From: Selaginella moellendorffii
Taxonomy: Eukaryota; Streptophyta; Lycopodiopsida; Selaginellales; Selaginellaceae
Reading direction: 5' to 3'
Assembly: GCF_000143415.4 (NCBI RefSeq)
Contig: NW_003314406.1
Location: 81,007 to 145,006 of the forward strand
DNA: 64,000 nt
This document shows positions 21,377-32,614 of the stretch, in pieces (the stretch's first letter is position 1; each line of letters begins with the position of its first letter). The position numbers and the translations under genes are program-made. Under the pieces are notes generated by a model, which worked only from the letters and a program-made list of their open reading frames with translations, was not told the origin of the DNA and did not search any database.

Positions 21377-22600
21377 GATGTATCTCAGGCTAGCGAAGGG
21401 GACAAACGAAAGCTAGCTATAAACATGACGGGATGCAAATAGATTACTAGGCTGGTCCTGCGAAAATCAAAAACCATAATTGAAAACATTGAAAATGCAA
21501 AAAAAAAGGTTTAAAATATTTTTGAATTTTAAGCAACCAAAGGAATGTAAGTAAGGCATGTGTTTGTAAGTTTAAAAATGCCTCAACCACTTAAATTCCC
21601 AAGTAAATAAAGCTGTTTCTATTTTTGGTACAGGTAAACTTTATAGCGTGTGGGCTCATGCAATTTTGAACCCAAAAATGCACCAAAAAATGCTCGACTA
21701 GCATTATTCTTTGAATGGCGTGTGGCCTTATATTGCCATAAATGGACGTACACACACAACATAATTATTCCTTTACACGGCGAATAATCTTGGCGCGGAT
21801 CGCTGACATGGCATGGCAAAGTTCGAATCACTGACATGGCACAGCTGGATCGAGGCAAGGACATGATGTGACAAAGTTCAACCTCCGACAGCAAAGTCTA
21901 GAAGCTACTCAGTTTGAAATTTGTCAGAGGAGTCATAAGATCTGGTTTGTCAGAGGATTTGATGTGACGTTCAAGCGTGTGTTATTTTTGAATTCTCGAA
22001 CTCATTCCTAGGTCTATCATTTTTGTGCACCGTGTTCTTGGTTCCGCTGAGCGCAGTGAGCGCTGCTTGTGTAAGCGGCGTTGTGGGTTGTGGTTTATGC
22101 GTCTACGAGCGGTTGCGGCATTGCGAGCGCCAATGCGAGCGGCAGTTTATGCGAGTGGCAGTTTGTGCGAGCGGCGCTACGAGCAGTTGCGGTGTTGCGA
22201 GCGGTGCTACGAGTAGTTGCGGTGTTGTGAGCGGCATTGTCTTTGGTGTGGCTACCGCTTCCTCTTGATATTTGGCACTTGTGCTTCCTGGTATGTTCAC
22301 CATGGAATGGCTTAGGACCACATTTAGAAATGGCATGAGGCCACATGCCATCTTGGGCCCTTGCAATTTCATGGCTAGCGTATTGTCATGTATGTTTTTA
22401 CTTGCCTGCAGCTGTGTGTATATCAAGATGGCATGAGGCCTCATGCCAATTTTGTGAATGCGAAATTTCACGTGGGTGTCAATAGCATGTTTGAATAATG
22501 GCATGTGGCCTCATGCTATTGAGGTTGTTTGGTATGTTATGATTTAGGCCATTCTCCAATCATTTTTTGTATGGTCTTAATTTCTTTTCTGCACTTTCAA
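21377..22600. other. 5' flank of the transposase-like gene, with palindromes and GCGAGCGG repeats
   Basis: Contains one more paired module (21644-21739, right palindrome expanded) and a GCGAGCGGC-rich stretch (22,040-22,230) encoding nothing recognisable. Palindromes follow at 22330-22351, 22428-22449 and 22498-22519, within 270 bp of the start codon at 22,602. GTATGTTCACC at 22,291 and TTGCCTGCAG at 22,411 could bound a 5'-UTR intron of about 130 nt. Confidence 0.5.
22330..22519. repeat. Three palindromes upstream of the transposase-like start
   Basis: Copies at 22330, 22428 and 22498. The first two have near-perfect arms; the third ends GCTAT instead of GCCAT. Confidence 0.85.
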
Positions 22601-22601
22601 A

Positions 22602-25600
22602 ATGGCCTTCAGGGTTGGGGAAAAGGTTTACATTTTGAATGGTGGGAAGAGAGTTGCAAAAGGGACCCTTGTGTCTATGGATCGGAACTTTGTTATACAC
22701 TGTCAAAGGCTTGGGGAAGGCAATGCTGCTGTATCAGTAGAGACTGTCTTCGATGGGAATGTGGTCACTATTGAACGAGGAGAGATGGTCGTCGGGGTAA
22801 ATGTTGTTGTTGCCTTGAAAAATCTTCAGAAGAAAGCAGATGTTGGGGACAGCGCAAGTGCGACGCATGTTCCCTCTGTGGATCTTAAGAACCGTGCTAC
22901 ATTGATTCAGGCGAAGGTGTTTCTAAACAACCCCGAGGGGGAGGTGGTAGCTGAGGGCTTAGCCACAGTTGTCGATCCAAGAGATGCGGTTGCTAATCAA
23001 GAATTGGGCTGGGATGATATTGGAGTTGCGATTTTAGAGGTTGTTGACACAGAAGAAAACAGTCTGACTATTGGAAGCATTGTGCGGTGGAAATTGAGGC
23101 ACTTAGTGTTTGAGAATGTGAAGGATTCACAATCAAACACCACTACAACTGATGACAGAACATCTCTTCATGGGAAAAGAAAGTACACCTTCCTAAAGCG
23201 CAGCCAAAGGGATCTGAGCAACGAACCGAAAAGGCAGAAAATGGCGATGGAGGTTCGAATGGTCTCGACAGTTGCTTGTTGCAAGAGGAGGTGCTGTCAA
23301 CATGCTGATTGGGATGCTATTGAAGAGGAGAGAGCAAGATACAAAACATTGTCCTGGAAGGCAGCTTGCAATTTTGTGTATGAGGCATTACGATCATCTG
23401 TTGATGCTTCAGAACATCAGGTGGGGGGCATGGTCTTCCAGAGGGGTTTGGTCTGCATGAAGGCATGGAGAATCATTTATGGAGTCCCTCGAACCACATT
23501 CTACAGAATCAAAACTGAGTTCGAGGAACAAAGGGTTCAACAGGCAGTCCATGGGAACGACGGTACGCACAAAACCAGGGGTCATGTTGTATATGGAGAG
23601 GCAATCTTCAAAAGGTTTGTCAAGACATGTAGCGAGTAGCAACCACATAAAACCCGCCTCTGTGAAGATGGAACACGAGACACCCAACGAGTTCTCCCTT
23701 CCATGTATACCAAGGGGGGCCATATTGGAAGATGTGAATCGGGAACTCCAGAGTAATGGCTACAGGAAGCTGAGTCAATCTAGATTTAGTAGATTGTGGA
23801 GCAACAGGTTCAGGGATGTGAGTATAGGAAAGTACTCCAGCTTTTCAAAGTGTGACGAGTGCACTGCTATCAAAATGGCTTTGTCGAAGAATTCTTGCAG
23901 CGCTCAAGAGCGAGAGACGTTGGTTAGAAGGCGGCTCGACCACAACATCGAGCAGAGAAGCTGCAGGACTGCATATTATCATAACAGGATTCTCTCCATG
24001 GAGAGACCTGACTCTTACCTCTACATCATCCACGACAAAATGGACCAGAAAAAGACGTGCTTACCTCGACTCAATCCTGCCCCCAAGGCAATCTCTTCAT
24101 CCATGCAGCTGCCTGTGTCTCTGTTTGGCATAATCGCTCATGGGCATGGTGCCCAGAACTATGGGAACTTCTTTGTACCTCTATAGGGTGGCGGGGGTGC
24201 AAACATGATGATTGCGTCCCTAGCAAAACACTTAAGGTCTCTGCAAAGTGCGTAGACTGAGCTGAACGGCCAACCCTTGCATAAGGCCCTTGTCGATCGA
24301 ACCCCATACAGGGTTCAGCTGGAGGAGGAGCAAAGGCTTGCAGTATCGCGTGGGGCCCCATGCCATCCCAGTGAATATGTTGGCCGTCAGATTGTAGGGT
24401 TATCACGTGAGGCCTCATGCCATTCCGACGAGGCTGGTCGCCCGGTGAATGCACAGCCTCATCCAAACGAAGCAAAATCTCAAGGAAGTTCTTGCGGCCG
24501 ATGTGGCCTTCCACCCCATCTTCTGCTCCAAACAGACAATGCTGGCAGTGAGAACAAAAACATGTACGTCTTCGCGTACTTGGCGATGCTTGTTGCCAAA
24601 GGCATATTTGAAACGGTTACACTTGGCTTTCTCATGGTTGGGCACACTCATGAAGACGTCGATGCCATGTTCAGTCACCTGGCAGAGTCCCTCCGGCGAT
24701 CCAATGTCCTCACCCTCCCACAACTCTACGATGAATTCCAAAATTGCATCAAAGGCACTGTTGAAGCTGCACTTCTGACAGAGGTTCCAGACTTTAAGGG
24801 GTTTGTAAGAGGCTACATCAGGGACGGATCCGAAACGCTGATTGGCCACTCCAAGCCTCTTCAGTTTCATTTCAGCATGTGTGACGGTGCTCCAGTGATG
24901 AGGTACAAGATGAGAGAATGGGACACAGTGTGGCTGCCAGTGGACGGCATTGAACTCTTCAAGAGAGATCCCATAACTAGGGAACCTATGATTCCTCAGG
25001 GTTCCCCACGGCCGATGCACCCGGATGGACTCAAAGACCAGGAAAGTATAGTGGCCGGGATTAGACAACATATTGCCTTCTGGAAGAGGGGGTTGGTGTT
25101 TGGTGGAGAATCCTATTTTCAGAGGTGCAAGCCTTTGCTCGAATACTGGGAGAAGATTATATCTGCTATCCAAAATGGGCCGGTTGTATATGAAGAATTG
25201 GAAGAGTCCTTTTGGCCAGAACCCAGAGCACCAGATAGTAGCGGAACAATGTCCTCTGGAAATGCAGTGACAGATAACGATGTTGAGGATCACTATTGTG
25301 GGCTGAGGAACAAGAAGCCGGATTCAGCATTCAATCCAGTACAGGTCTGCAAAGGAATGGTCGTGCTTGTCAGACCCAGTAATAAAAAACAAATGATATG
25401 GGTGGGGCGCTGCATCACTGATGCAGAGGAGGACGCGGAAACTAACTCCTTCAATGTAACTGTGGAGTGGTTTAAGCCAAGTTCCGGATATACGAAGGAT
25501 TGCCTAGAAAAGAGATGGGTGCTGAATCCAAGGGATCCCAGCATGAGCATATCGGTGGATAATGTTGTGCATGGTTGGATGCGGAAGCAGAGTGCCACCA

Positions 25601-25742
25601 TCACCTTGCCAGACCATGCAAGAGATGCAGCAAGAGCATTCATAACCCGGGTTCAAGGTGAGATTCATGAATATTCCTTTACTAAGTTTCCAATGTATTT
25701 TATTTCAAGGTGAACAATCCGAATCTGAATCAGAGGAGGCGT
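22602..25742 (+). pseudogene. DDE-like transposase protein of the DUF7869 type, with breaks
   Basis: ATG at 22,602. An N-terminal domain follows (FRVGEKVYILNGGKRVAKGT, a basic linker), then a Cys block (VACCKRRCCQHADW), then VCMKAWRIIYGVPRTTF and HGNDGTHKTR. The core has three acidic blocks: IIHDKMDQKKT (about 24,020), LLLQTDNAGSENKN (about 24,528) and FLMVGHTHEDVDAMFS (about 24,630). I recognise this pattern from TE-derived proteins in early plants and protists (DUF7869), which look like RNase H-fold transposases. A frameshift near 23,635 and TAGs at 24184-24186 and 24253-24255 interrupt it unless introns remove them. The region 24,187-24,500 holds two palindromes and may be intronic. A 51-nt intron (25,658-25,710) near the end gives an acidic tail, GEQSESESEEA, and TGA at 25,740-25,742. 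Divergent from the fusion gene; likely the mobility gene of the element. Confidence 0.68.
24345..24423. repeat. Two palindromes inside the transposase-like gene
   Basis: At 24345-24366 (preceded by GT, followed by CCCAG) and 24402-24423 (preceded by GTT, followed by TCCGACGAG). The GT-palindrome-AG geometry matches the minus-strand introns, so each may be a 29- to 34-nt intron or a relic of one; no splice combination restored a fully open frame by hand. Confidence 0.7.
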
Positions 25743-25743
25743 G

Positions 25744-26071
25744 ATGGCATGTGGCCTTACGCCATTCCTAGGTGAGATGATACAAATAACAAGTATAAAT
25801 TCTTAGTTGTTCTAGCAAATCTTACTTAAAGTTCAAGGTGAACAAGCCGAATATGAATTCATCGGATTGTTATAACAAATTGCGAGGTGATGGCATGAGG
25901 CGATATGCCATTTGAGAGTGGTAGCCATTCCTATATGAGGTGAGTGAAGTATTTATTAGAAATACCTCATTCAATTGTGCACTTCTAAGTCTTGGTCCAC
26001 TTAGTACTGTTTGCATGTTTTTATTTTAATTCTTTCTCTAAAATGTTATTTAGCATGTGGCTTCATGCCAT
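25744..26071. repeat. Palindromes after the transposase-like gene (25744, 25890, 26051)
   Basis: The first starts two bases after the TGA stop. Between them the exon-end string TTCAAGGTGAACAA with GCCGAATATGAAT recurs at about 25,832, echoing 25,709. An inverted copy lies at about 27,085-27,120. Confidence 0.8.
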
Positions 26072-26382
26072 TGCTCTCCACAATCATGCATTGAATTTCT
26101 ATCCTTGCATAATACTTCTCCATATATATAGCATGTGCGCACATGTGATATGGTTCATTAGGCCTGATATAGTGTGTGAGGTAAAACAAAGATGATGTGA
26201 CATATGCATTTACCAATCACACGTGCATAAATCTAATAATATGGCGTGTGGCCCATATTAATGGCACATAAACCCATATTGTGGGCTTACGTGCTTTATG
26301 TACCATCATTCCCTTGCAGCGAGTGTGTTGGTTTCCTTTTATAACACAACGAACTCCATATTTTAGGGTGAAGAGCGTTCTC

Positions 26383-26640
26383 ATGGCAAGCACAAAATCT
26401 GTAAGTGAGGCAGAAAAGGAGACGGAGAAGGAGATAGGTGAAGATGTAGAATATATAAGTCTTCCAAACTCCCCGTACTATACTCCAGGTGATCATTTTT
26501 CTGAACAAACGGCAACATTAACAACTATCGAGAACGCCCCAGTAACGTCAGAGACAACAATCCAAAGCAAAACAACTGACCCGGAGAAGGATGATAGTAC
26601 CGCTGAGAGTACCAAAAAGGAGGTGTCCACTAGCGCTTAG
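26383..26640 (+). CDS. Small acidic Ser/Thr/Glu-rich hypothetical protein
   Basis: An 85-codon frame from ATG at 26,383 (a longer version starts at 26,281), rich in Glu, Thr and Ser (SEAEKETEKEIGED, SPYYTPGD, KKEVSTSA). No domain recognised. It lies between palindromes, just downstream of the transposase-like gene, and could be a 3' exon of that gene or chance. Low confidence. Confidence 0.2.
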   Translation: MASTKSVSEAEKETEKEIGEDVEYISLPNSPYYTPGDHFSEQTATLTTIENAPVTSETTIQSKTTDPEKDDSTAESTKKEVSTSA

Positions 26641-26647
26641 GCTTATA

Positions 26648-27074
26648 ATGGCGTGTGCCCTCATGCCATTTACTTGATCACCAAATACCTTTTTCCCTTT
26701 GCACTAGTATATCTTAATACCGGTCTGAGAAATAGAATGGCATGTGCCCTCAGGCCTTTTACTAAATCACCTTTGAAAGAAATGCAAGCCTCTATGTCGT
26801 AAAAAAAAGGTACTAGAGAAATTCCTTAATAATATGAATGTTATTTAGTTTCATGAAAATACACTAAGGGTCAAATGAGTTAAATGACTTCTCCAGACTA
26901 GCAATGCCTCTTGTTACACCTTCACAATTAGATTCGTTAGAAAAAGATAACATTGAATAATATCTAAATGTTCTCACCATTAAGTTATATGTCTGGCTAA
27001 TAGGAATGACGTTCATCTTGGAAAGCTCACCACACGCTCAATGAACAAACAAATAGTGTGTGCGCGCATGCCAT
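26648..27074. repeat. Last palindromes of the block (26648, 26737, 27054)
   Basis: Progressively degraded copies; the last reads TAGTGTGTGCGCGCATGCCAT. No further copies were seen to the right, so the block ends near 27.1 kb. Confidence 0.75.
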
Positions 27075-28338
27075 CGCTCTTCTTTAGCTTCAGATTCGGC
27101 TTGTTCACCTTGACAATGAGATTTATTATACAACCAGATGGACTCAGTCTGGACATAAAGTCACCGCGCTAGTCACCATGCCCCAGATATGTCTAGCCCC
27201 TGGACAAAAAACATATAATTTCACGTCATTTTCAAATACTTGAAAATTTGTACCTAGTCCCATTTTACTGAATAAATCCCACTTTAACGAAATAGAGCAT
27301 TAAGTGCTACTTTGGTATTTCTACCAAATCTAGAAGAGGCCTCCTAGCCAATTTTGGAGCAAGTTCGTCACAAAGAAAAGTGAATGTAGATATTAAAAAA
27401 CTTCTCTAAATCTTTGTGGATTTATATGAAGAACCTAAAGCTCTGTTTGATACCACCAGTAGAGACTTCTTGGCTTGATGTAATCCACACTGATCAATGC
27501 CCTAGGAGCTCCTTTTTAGTTATCACTCTTTCAATAAATGAAGTTGTAGTAGGACATGGCATAGAAAGCACGATAGCAATCGCTTCCTCCACCATTCGAA
27601 TGAACAAAAGCTTTTTTGAAACTGGAATTAAGATCATGTCCTCCTCCAGAAAGAACAACTCTACCAAATTTAAGTACCTCATCACAATCTCTACAGCATA
27701 CTCAATTTAGGGTAAAAAAAAATGGCACCCTAATCCATTATGATGTGGAAAAAAAGAAACTAATGTGTAGCCTTATGTGGCATATAAAAAAGAGGGTTAC
27801 ATGTAATGTAACCATTAAAAAAAAGGAGGGGAAAGTTGTGGGGTGAGGAGAAATTTCCAGGTGGGTGGAGTATGGAACCCCACCCTAAGGGAACTACTCC
27901 TTATTCACATGGGCATAAATTAAAAATGCCTTGAGATGGAAAATGCTTAGTAGTCTATTGCTCAACCCCAATGAGCTTATAGAAGTGATGAACCTGATCT
28001 AGAATGCCCAAATAATATACCAAATTGAGGAATATGATTAAGCCACCTCTTCATGTGTTGAATAATTCTTTTGAGTCCAAGCTTGTATTATTCTATTCCA
28101 GTAAACCATTTAAGAAATAGTGTTTGGTTGCAATCACTAAGTAAAAACTAAATAAACCAAGTGCTTGTTATATATTGAACTTAAGCAAGTTTTAATAAAT
28201 TGTTCTCTTTTTAGAATTAACATCTAACTATCCCAGCGGAGCTGGGTTCCCTGCTAGTCTGCCATAAGAAAAAATGGATATTCTAAAAATGGAATATGTG
28301 ACGTCGATGCCAAAATAGCAACTTTAAATAAAGAGTTT

Positions 28339-28363
28339 GATGATGATGATGATGATGATGATG
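28339..28363. repeat. (GAT)n microsatellite
   Basis: Eight GAT units in tandem, then GAGTATGATGAT. Confidence 0.9.
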
Positions 28364-28979
28364 AGTATGATGATATGATGACTACCAGGGATTCTAGCTC
28401 CACTAGGAATAGTAGAAAATATTTCAATTTGAAAAGATGTAGTTGTAATTGTTCAATCTATTTCTCTTTTTTTGCGTTCTCTTAACATCATCATACTTAT
28501 ATATTTAAACAAAAAAGCTGGTATAATAATGGCAATGCTAGGGACATTTATTTTGGGCATATGCCAAATCTAATTGCAAAGATTAAATAATGGAGAGTTG
28601 TGACTTTTGGGATCATAAAAAATTTCAAATGTCTTTTAGGGCGCATGACCATGAGCAGAGAGCATTGGTCATTGCTAGTGAGAAGGTACTTTGTGTGTGT
28701 GTGTGTGTTTCTGTGGAACTAGTTGACCACATAGATCTGTAAAGTACTAATGTCTCTCTCTGTCCTCGATTTTTTCCCTTCCCTACAAGCGTTGAGATCT
28801 TGCAAGTACATATAGATTAGTTGAAAACGAGAATTAAAAAACCCCATATTATATTTTTTGTATTTTCTTCCCCCTAGATATGATGATGTTTCTATTTGCA
28901 GGATATCACGTAATTATAATTTTGATGAAGCATGGTTTATTATTTCTACCATTATTTCTATCATTCTACTACATTTTAG

Positions 28980-29350
28980 CCTAAATCCCTTTTATTAAGA
29001 AGTTCATATAAACCAATCTTTTTAGTATTTCAAACTTGTATTTCTACAAGCTTTCCTTCTCCTTATTCCAAGTTTTTCTTTCACAAGTATTTTGTATCTT
29101 CATCATTTAATTTTCATAGTAGTTATCTTATATATTATGAGTTATTTCTTAGATATACTTTTTCTAGTTCTAAAGTATGTTCTGGTTGGAAAGGTTAGAG
29201 GTGTATTAATATTTTATATTTTGTTAATATGTAATATAAATATTTAAAAATGTTATTCTCTATTTTTCCCAGCAGAGTTGAATCATTCTTATAAATATGA
29301 CACATACTTATATTCTATTTTAAAATAATTAGCTTCTGTATTTTTTTTAA
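28980..29350. repeat. Diverged dispersed repeat, copy B (partner at 7,340-7,700)
   Basis: Same orientation and order of landmarks as the copy at 7.3-7.7 kb. It sits just upstream of the gypsy reverse transcriptase, where gag and protease would be expected, so it probably inserted there. Confidence 0.7.
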
Positions 29351-29599
29351 ATTTATTTAAGCATGTGAACACTTGATATTTTAGTCATGCTTATGTAACA
29401 ACTATTAGGGAATACAATTACAGAAAAATCTAGAGCAATACCAAAACAATTATATAAACTATGTATGACCATTAAAAGAAAAGATCATCTAGCATTTATT
29501 TCAATTGAGTTATGCAAAAGAGCAAGAAGTTCAATGATAAGTCAAAGAGTTACTTGAGTTTATATTTATTCAACCAAGTAAGTCTTTGTTTGGTGCTTC

Positions 29600-30730
29600 A
29601 GTCTTGTTTGTGAAGAAGGACAATTAAATGCAGACTTTGTATTGATTACTATGCTTTGAACAAGAAGACAATGAAGTATGAGATGCCAATATCGTGTGTG
29701 GATGATATCTTAGATAAGTTTTGTGAAACATGAGTGTTTGTTAATATTGATCTAAGGAGTGGATATCATCAAATTGCAATGGATGATGCATCTATTTCTA
29801 AGATAGTATTCAATATGAGTTTTGGACATTTTAAGTTTACAGTTATGCCATTTAATTTGACGAATGCACCAGCCACATTTACTCAGTTGATGACAGAGGT
29901 ATTTAAGCATTATCTTCATTGAGATTTTCTTGGATGATATTCTTGTTTTTAACAAGAATATGGAGGAGCATAAGGTGCATTTGTGCAAAGTTCTTTTGTT
30001 ACTATGTGATAGCATACTTTATGTAAAGAAGAGTAAATATGAGTTTGTGAAGTTGGAAGTGGAGTATCTAGGCCATATTATGACATCTAAGAGTGTCAAG
30101 ACGAATCCAAGGAAGGTGGTTATGGTGGAGAACTGGCCTACATCAACTTCAGTGGCTGAGTTACACAACTTCCTTGGTATAGCTAATTACTACTGAAGTT
30201 TCCAACACAAGTTTGCAAATGTGACTATTCTTTTGACATGGTTGTGCAAGAACATGCCATTTGAGTGGAAGCAGCCATAAAAAGATAGTTTTGTGGCATT
30301 GAAACAATTGTTGAGCAAAGCTCCAATGCTTTGCATTGTTAATCCATCACAACCTTATGAGGTGACATATGATGTGAGTGGCTATGCACTGGGAGGAGTT
30401 CTTATACAAGAGGGACAGCCTATTGCATATGAGAGTCAAATTTTGAATTCTATATAACAACGCTATTTCATATATGAGCAAGAGTTACTCTTTATTAATC
30501 ATGCTTTACAAATGTGGTGGCACTATTTTTATGGTGTAATGTTTGCAGTGTTGACGGATCACAAACCTCTTGTATATCTTTTCACATAGAAGGAGTTGAA
30601 CACTAAACAAGCTTGTTGGATGGTCAAAATGGAGTTTGGGGAGTTTTTCTATTGAGCATCGTTTAGGAAAATCAAATATGGTGGTAGATGCTTTATCTCG
30701 TATTTGTCATATGATAGCATTACAAACATG
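29600..30730 (+). pseudogene. Ty3/gypsy retrotransposon pol remnant (RT and RNase H)
   Basis: Plus-strand frames contain the gypsy order. First CIDYYALNKKTMKYEMP-type RT start, then NIDLRSGYHQIAMDD, MPFNLTNAPATFTQLM and FLDDILVF (the catalytic xxDD box, in a shifted frame). Next come VEYLGHIMTSKSV, a HNFLGIANYY block, and RNase H with TYDVSGYALGGVLIQEGQP and VLTDHKPLVYLF. At least six stops and two frameshifts make it inactive. Gag, protease and integrase are not seen. No clear LTRs were found, although short similar strings (AGCTGGGTTCCCTGCTAG at 28,241; AGCTGAGTTCCTTGCTAG at 31,976) flank the remnant in direct orientation. Confidence 0.85.
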
Positions 30731-30739
30731 ATTTTGTCA

Positions 30740-32600
30740 TCATTTGAGTAAAGTGATTAGAAAGTTTAGGCAATTAGTTGAGCATGCTCAGGCTCAAGAT
30801 GCTAAAGTAGTCTCTTTGTGAGACCAGTGTAAGCAACCAAAGAGAACGACTTAAGAGACAATCCGTTAGGGTTTAAATATAAAGGGAAAGGGCTCATGAA
30901 TAAGGGTGCACCCCGTTTTACAATTGTTAAGGGTCTTGGGATACTTAGGGTTAAGCGTCTTTGGGTTTTAATAATATTGGGCTGGGTGATCTCCCAAGAA
31001 AACCAAATTTAGGAGTTTACATTTAGTATTAATGAGGTCTCAGGTCTAACTCTGTTGGTTAGGTAGGGGAATTACACCACATATTAATTGACATCTGGTA
31101 GGTCTAGTTTGTCAAGGAGCTGGAAAAGTTCTTTCAAGAGAGGAGTTCTTCAGAGGGGAGCTAAATTGCTTCAAGTTTTCTTCCACAATTCTTTGTCAGT
31201 GACCTTTTAAACCCCCAAGTACATGAGCTCATGCCTATAGCATTGTTTTGTGTGCTCTTGCTCCTTAGCACGTGCACAACCATTATAGTTGTTGAAAAAT
31301 GTCTCATGCATTTCTAGAAGGTGCTTCTTTTTTTTCTTCTACAATGATTGACCATGCAATTCTTCCAGGTCAGAGAATGCACCTAGATGCAGTAACTTAT
31401 CGATTAGAGTTATAGAGTCCTTGTTTGTTAATGTAATGGTAATATCCAGCAGCAACAGCTTATGCAGGGAGACTTAAACTTATGTTCATGTAATTCAAGA
31501 CAAGTGCTCTACTTTTTTTCTTTTTTCTTTTTTTGAGCCTGTTTTATTTTTGTCCATCTGCCACACTAGCAGTGCTCCTGCCTGAACTAAAGAGTACTAG
31601 AGCACTGGCAGATTTGTTTTCTCATTGCTTCATTCATAAGCAACCTTTCAGCCAGACATGATTGACAATGTCAGTGTTATGTTCTCAAGAATGTCATGTT
31701 AAATGCGCATCAAGGATGGAGGGAGCAAGCAGACCACAAACAAACTTCCCAAATCTTTATGCACAGTCTCATGGTTCACCACAAACATAATATAGATAGA
31801 TAGTATGGATAGACTTGATTGGCAATCCAATGAGACAAATGCTCTAGCACTTTGAAAATTACTAGCATGTTTTTAACAAGTCTTTTACATCATCAGATAG
31901 AGAAATTTACGGATGGTTTAAATATTATTTCTAATTAAAACACCTTTGAATCCTTATTTTTATTTGATCCAGCATAGCTGAGTTCCTTGCTAGTTCTGCT
32001 TTAAGCACTCTGCCTGGATATGGTGGTGCCCCCCGTTGCTGAAGAGTGACAGCGGAGAAGTCAGTCAAGCACAGGGAGTGGGTCGGGCTGCCCAATGGTG
32101 CCGGCTGTGGGTACGGAGGCGCCTTCTTGGCGAGATGGAGTGCTGGACGAGGTTCTTGAAGGTAAGGACCAGCCTCTTAAAGACATTTTTTCTGGAGGCC
32201 AGAAACATTGCAGGCCCCGCATTTTGTATGGCTTTTGAAGGTACTAAAGGATACTCAAAAGCGGCTCCTCTTGTCATTTTCTTTGTCAGCTTTTCTACTC
32301 TGAACTGGCTTAGGCCATGCACGAATTCTGCTGTTCCATGAGCCTGACAAATACTGCTTTATGTAGGGAAAGTGAACAAGCGAATGGTTCTATGGCCAAC
32401 GTAGGTGCACAGATCCTTTTCCAGATTCAATCCAAAAACCAAATAATGTGATCCGAGAGCATGCTCTCACACCTTCATCTGACACATTAACCCAACTTCC
32501 GTTACCCACTTAATTTTAAAATTGCTCAACGTGAGATAACAACAGCTTACCGTAATTACACTGACCACTTGTCAGTTTCTTTTTTGTTGCATTCCAGATT
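30740..32600. other. Spacer, no supported gene
   Basis: Open frames at 32,036-32,341 (both strands) have no recognised motif. GAAG followed by GTAAGG at 32,157-32,166 could be a 5' exon-intron border of the EB1-like gene, but no coding link was established. Confidence 0.4.
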
Positions 32601-32614
32601 TTCAAGAAGTTTCA

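Larger units (their letters stand above)
27130..29590. other. Gene-free spacer with microsatellites
   Basis: No supported gene. Contains a GAT repeat (28,339-28,363), a GT repeat (about 28,690-28,708) and one copy of the dispersed AT-rich repeat. Confidence 0.6.

Noticed and set aside
11935-27074. Palindromes as bacterial-type uptake signals or restriction sites
   Set aside because: The genes are spliced and eukaryotic, and the copies are confined to one block and preferentially placed in introns.
31030-31080. Possible tRNA (GGTTAGGTAGGGG-like string)
   Set aside because: No cloverleaf with A and B boxes could be drawn by hand; no other tRNA or rRNA signature was seen in the window.
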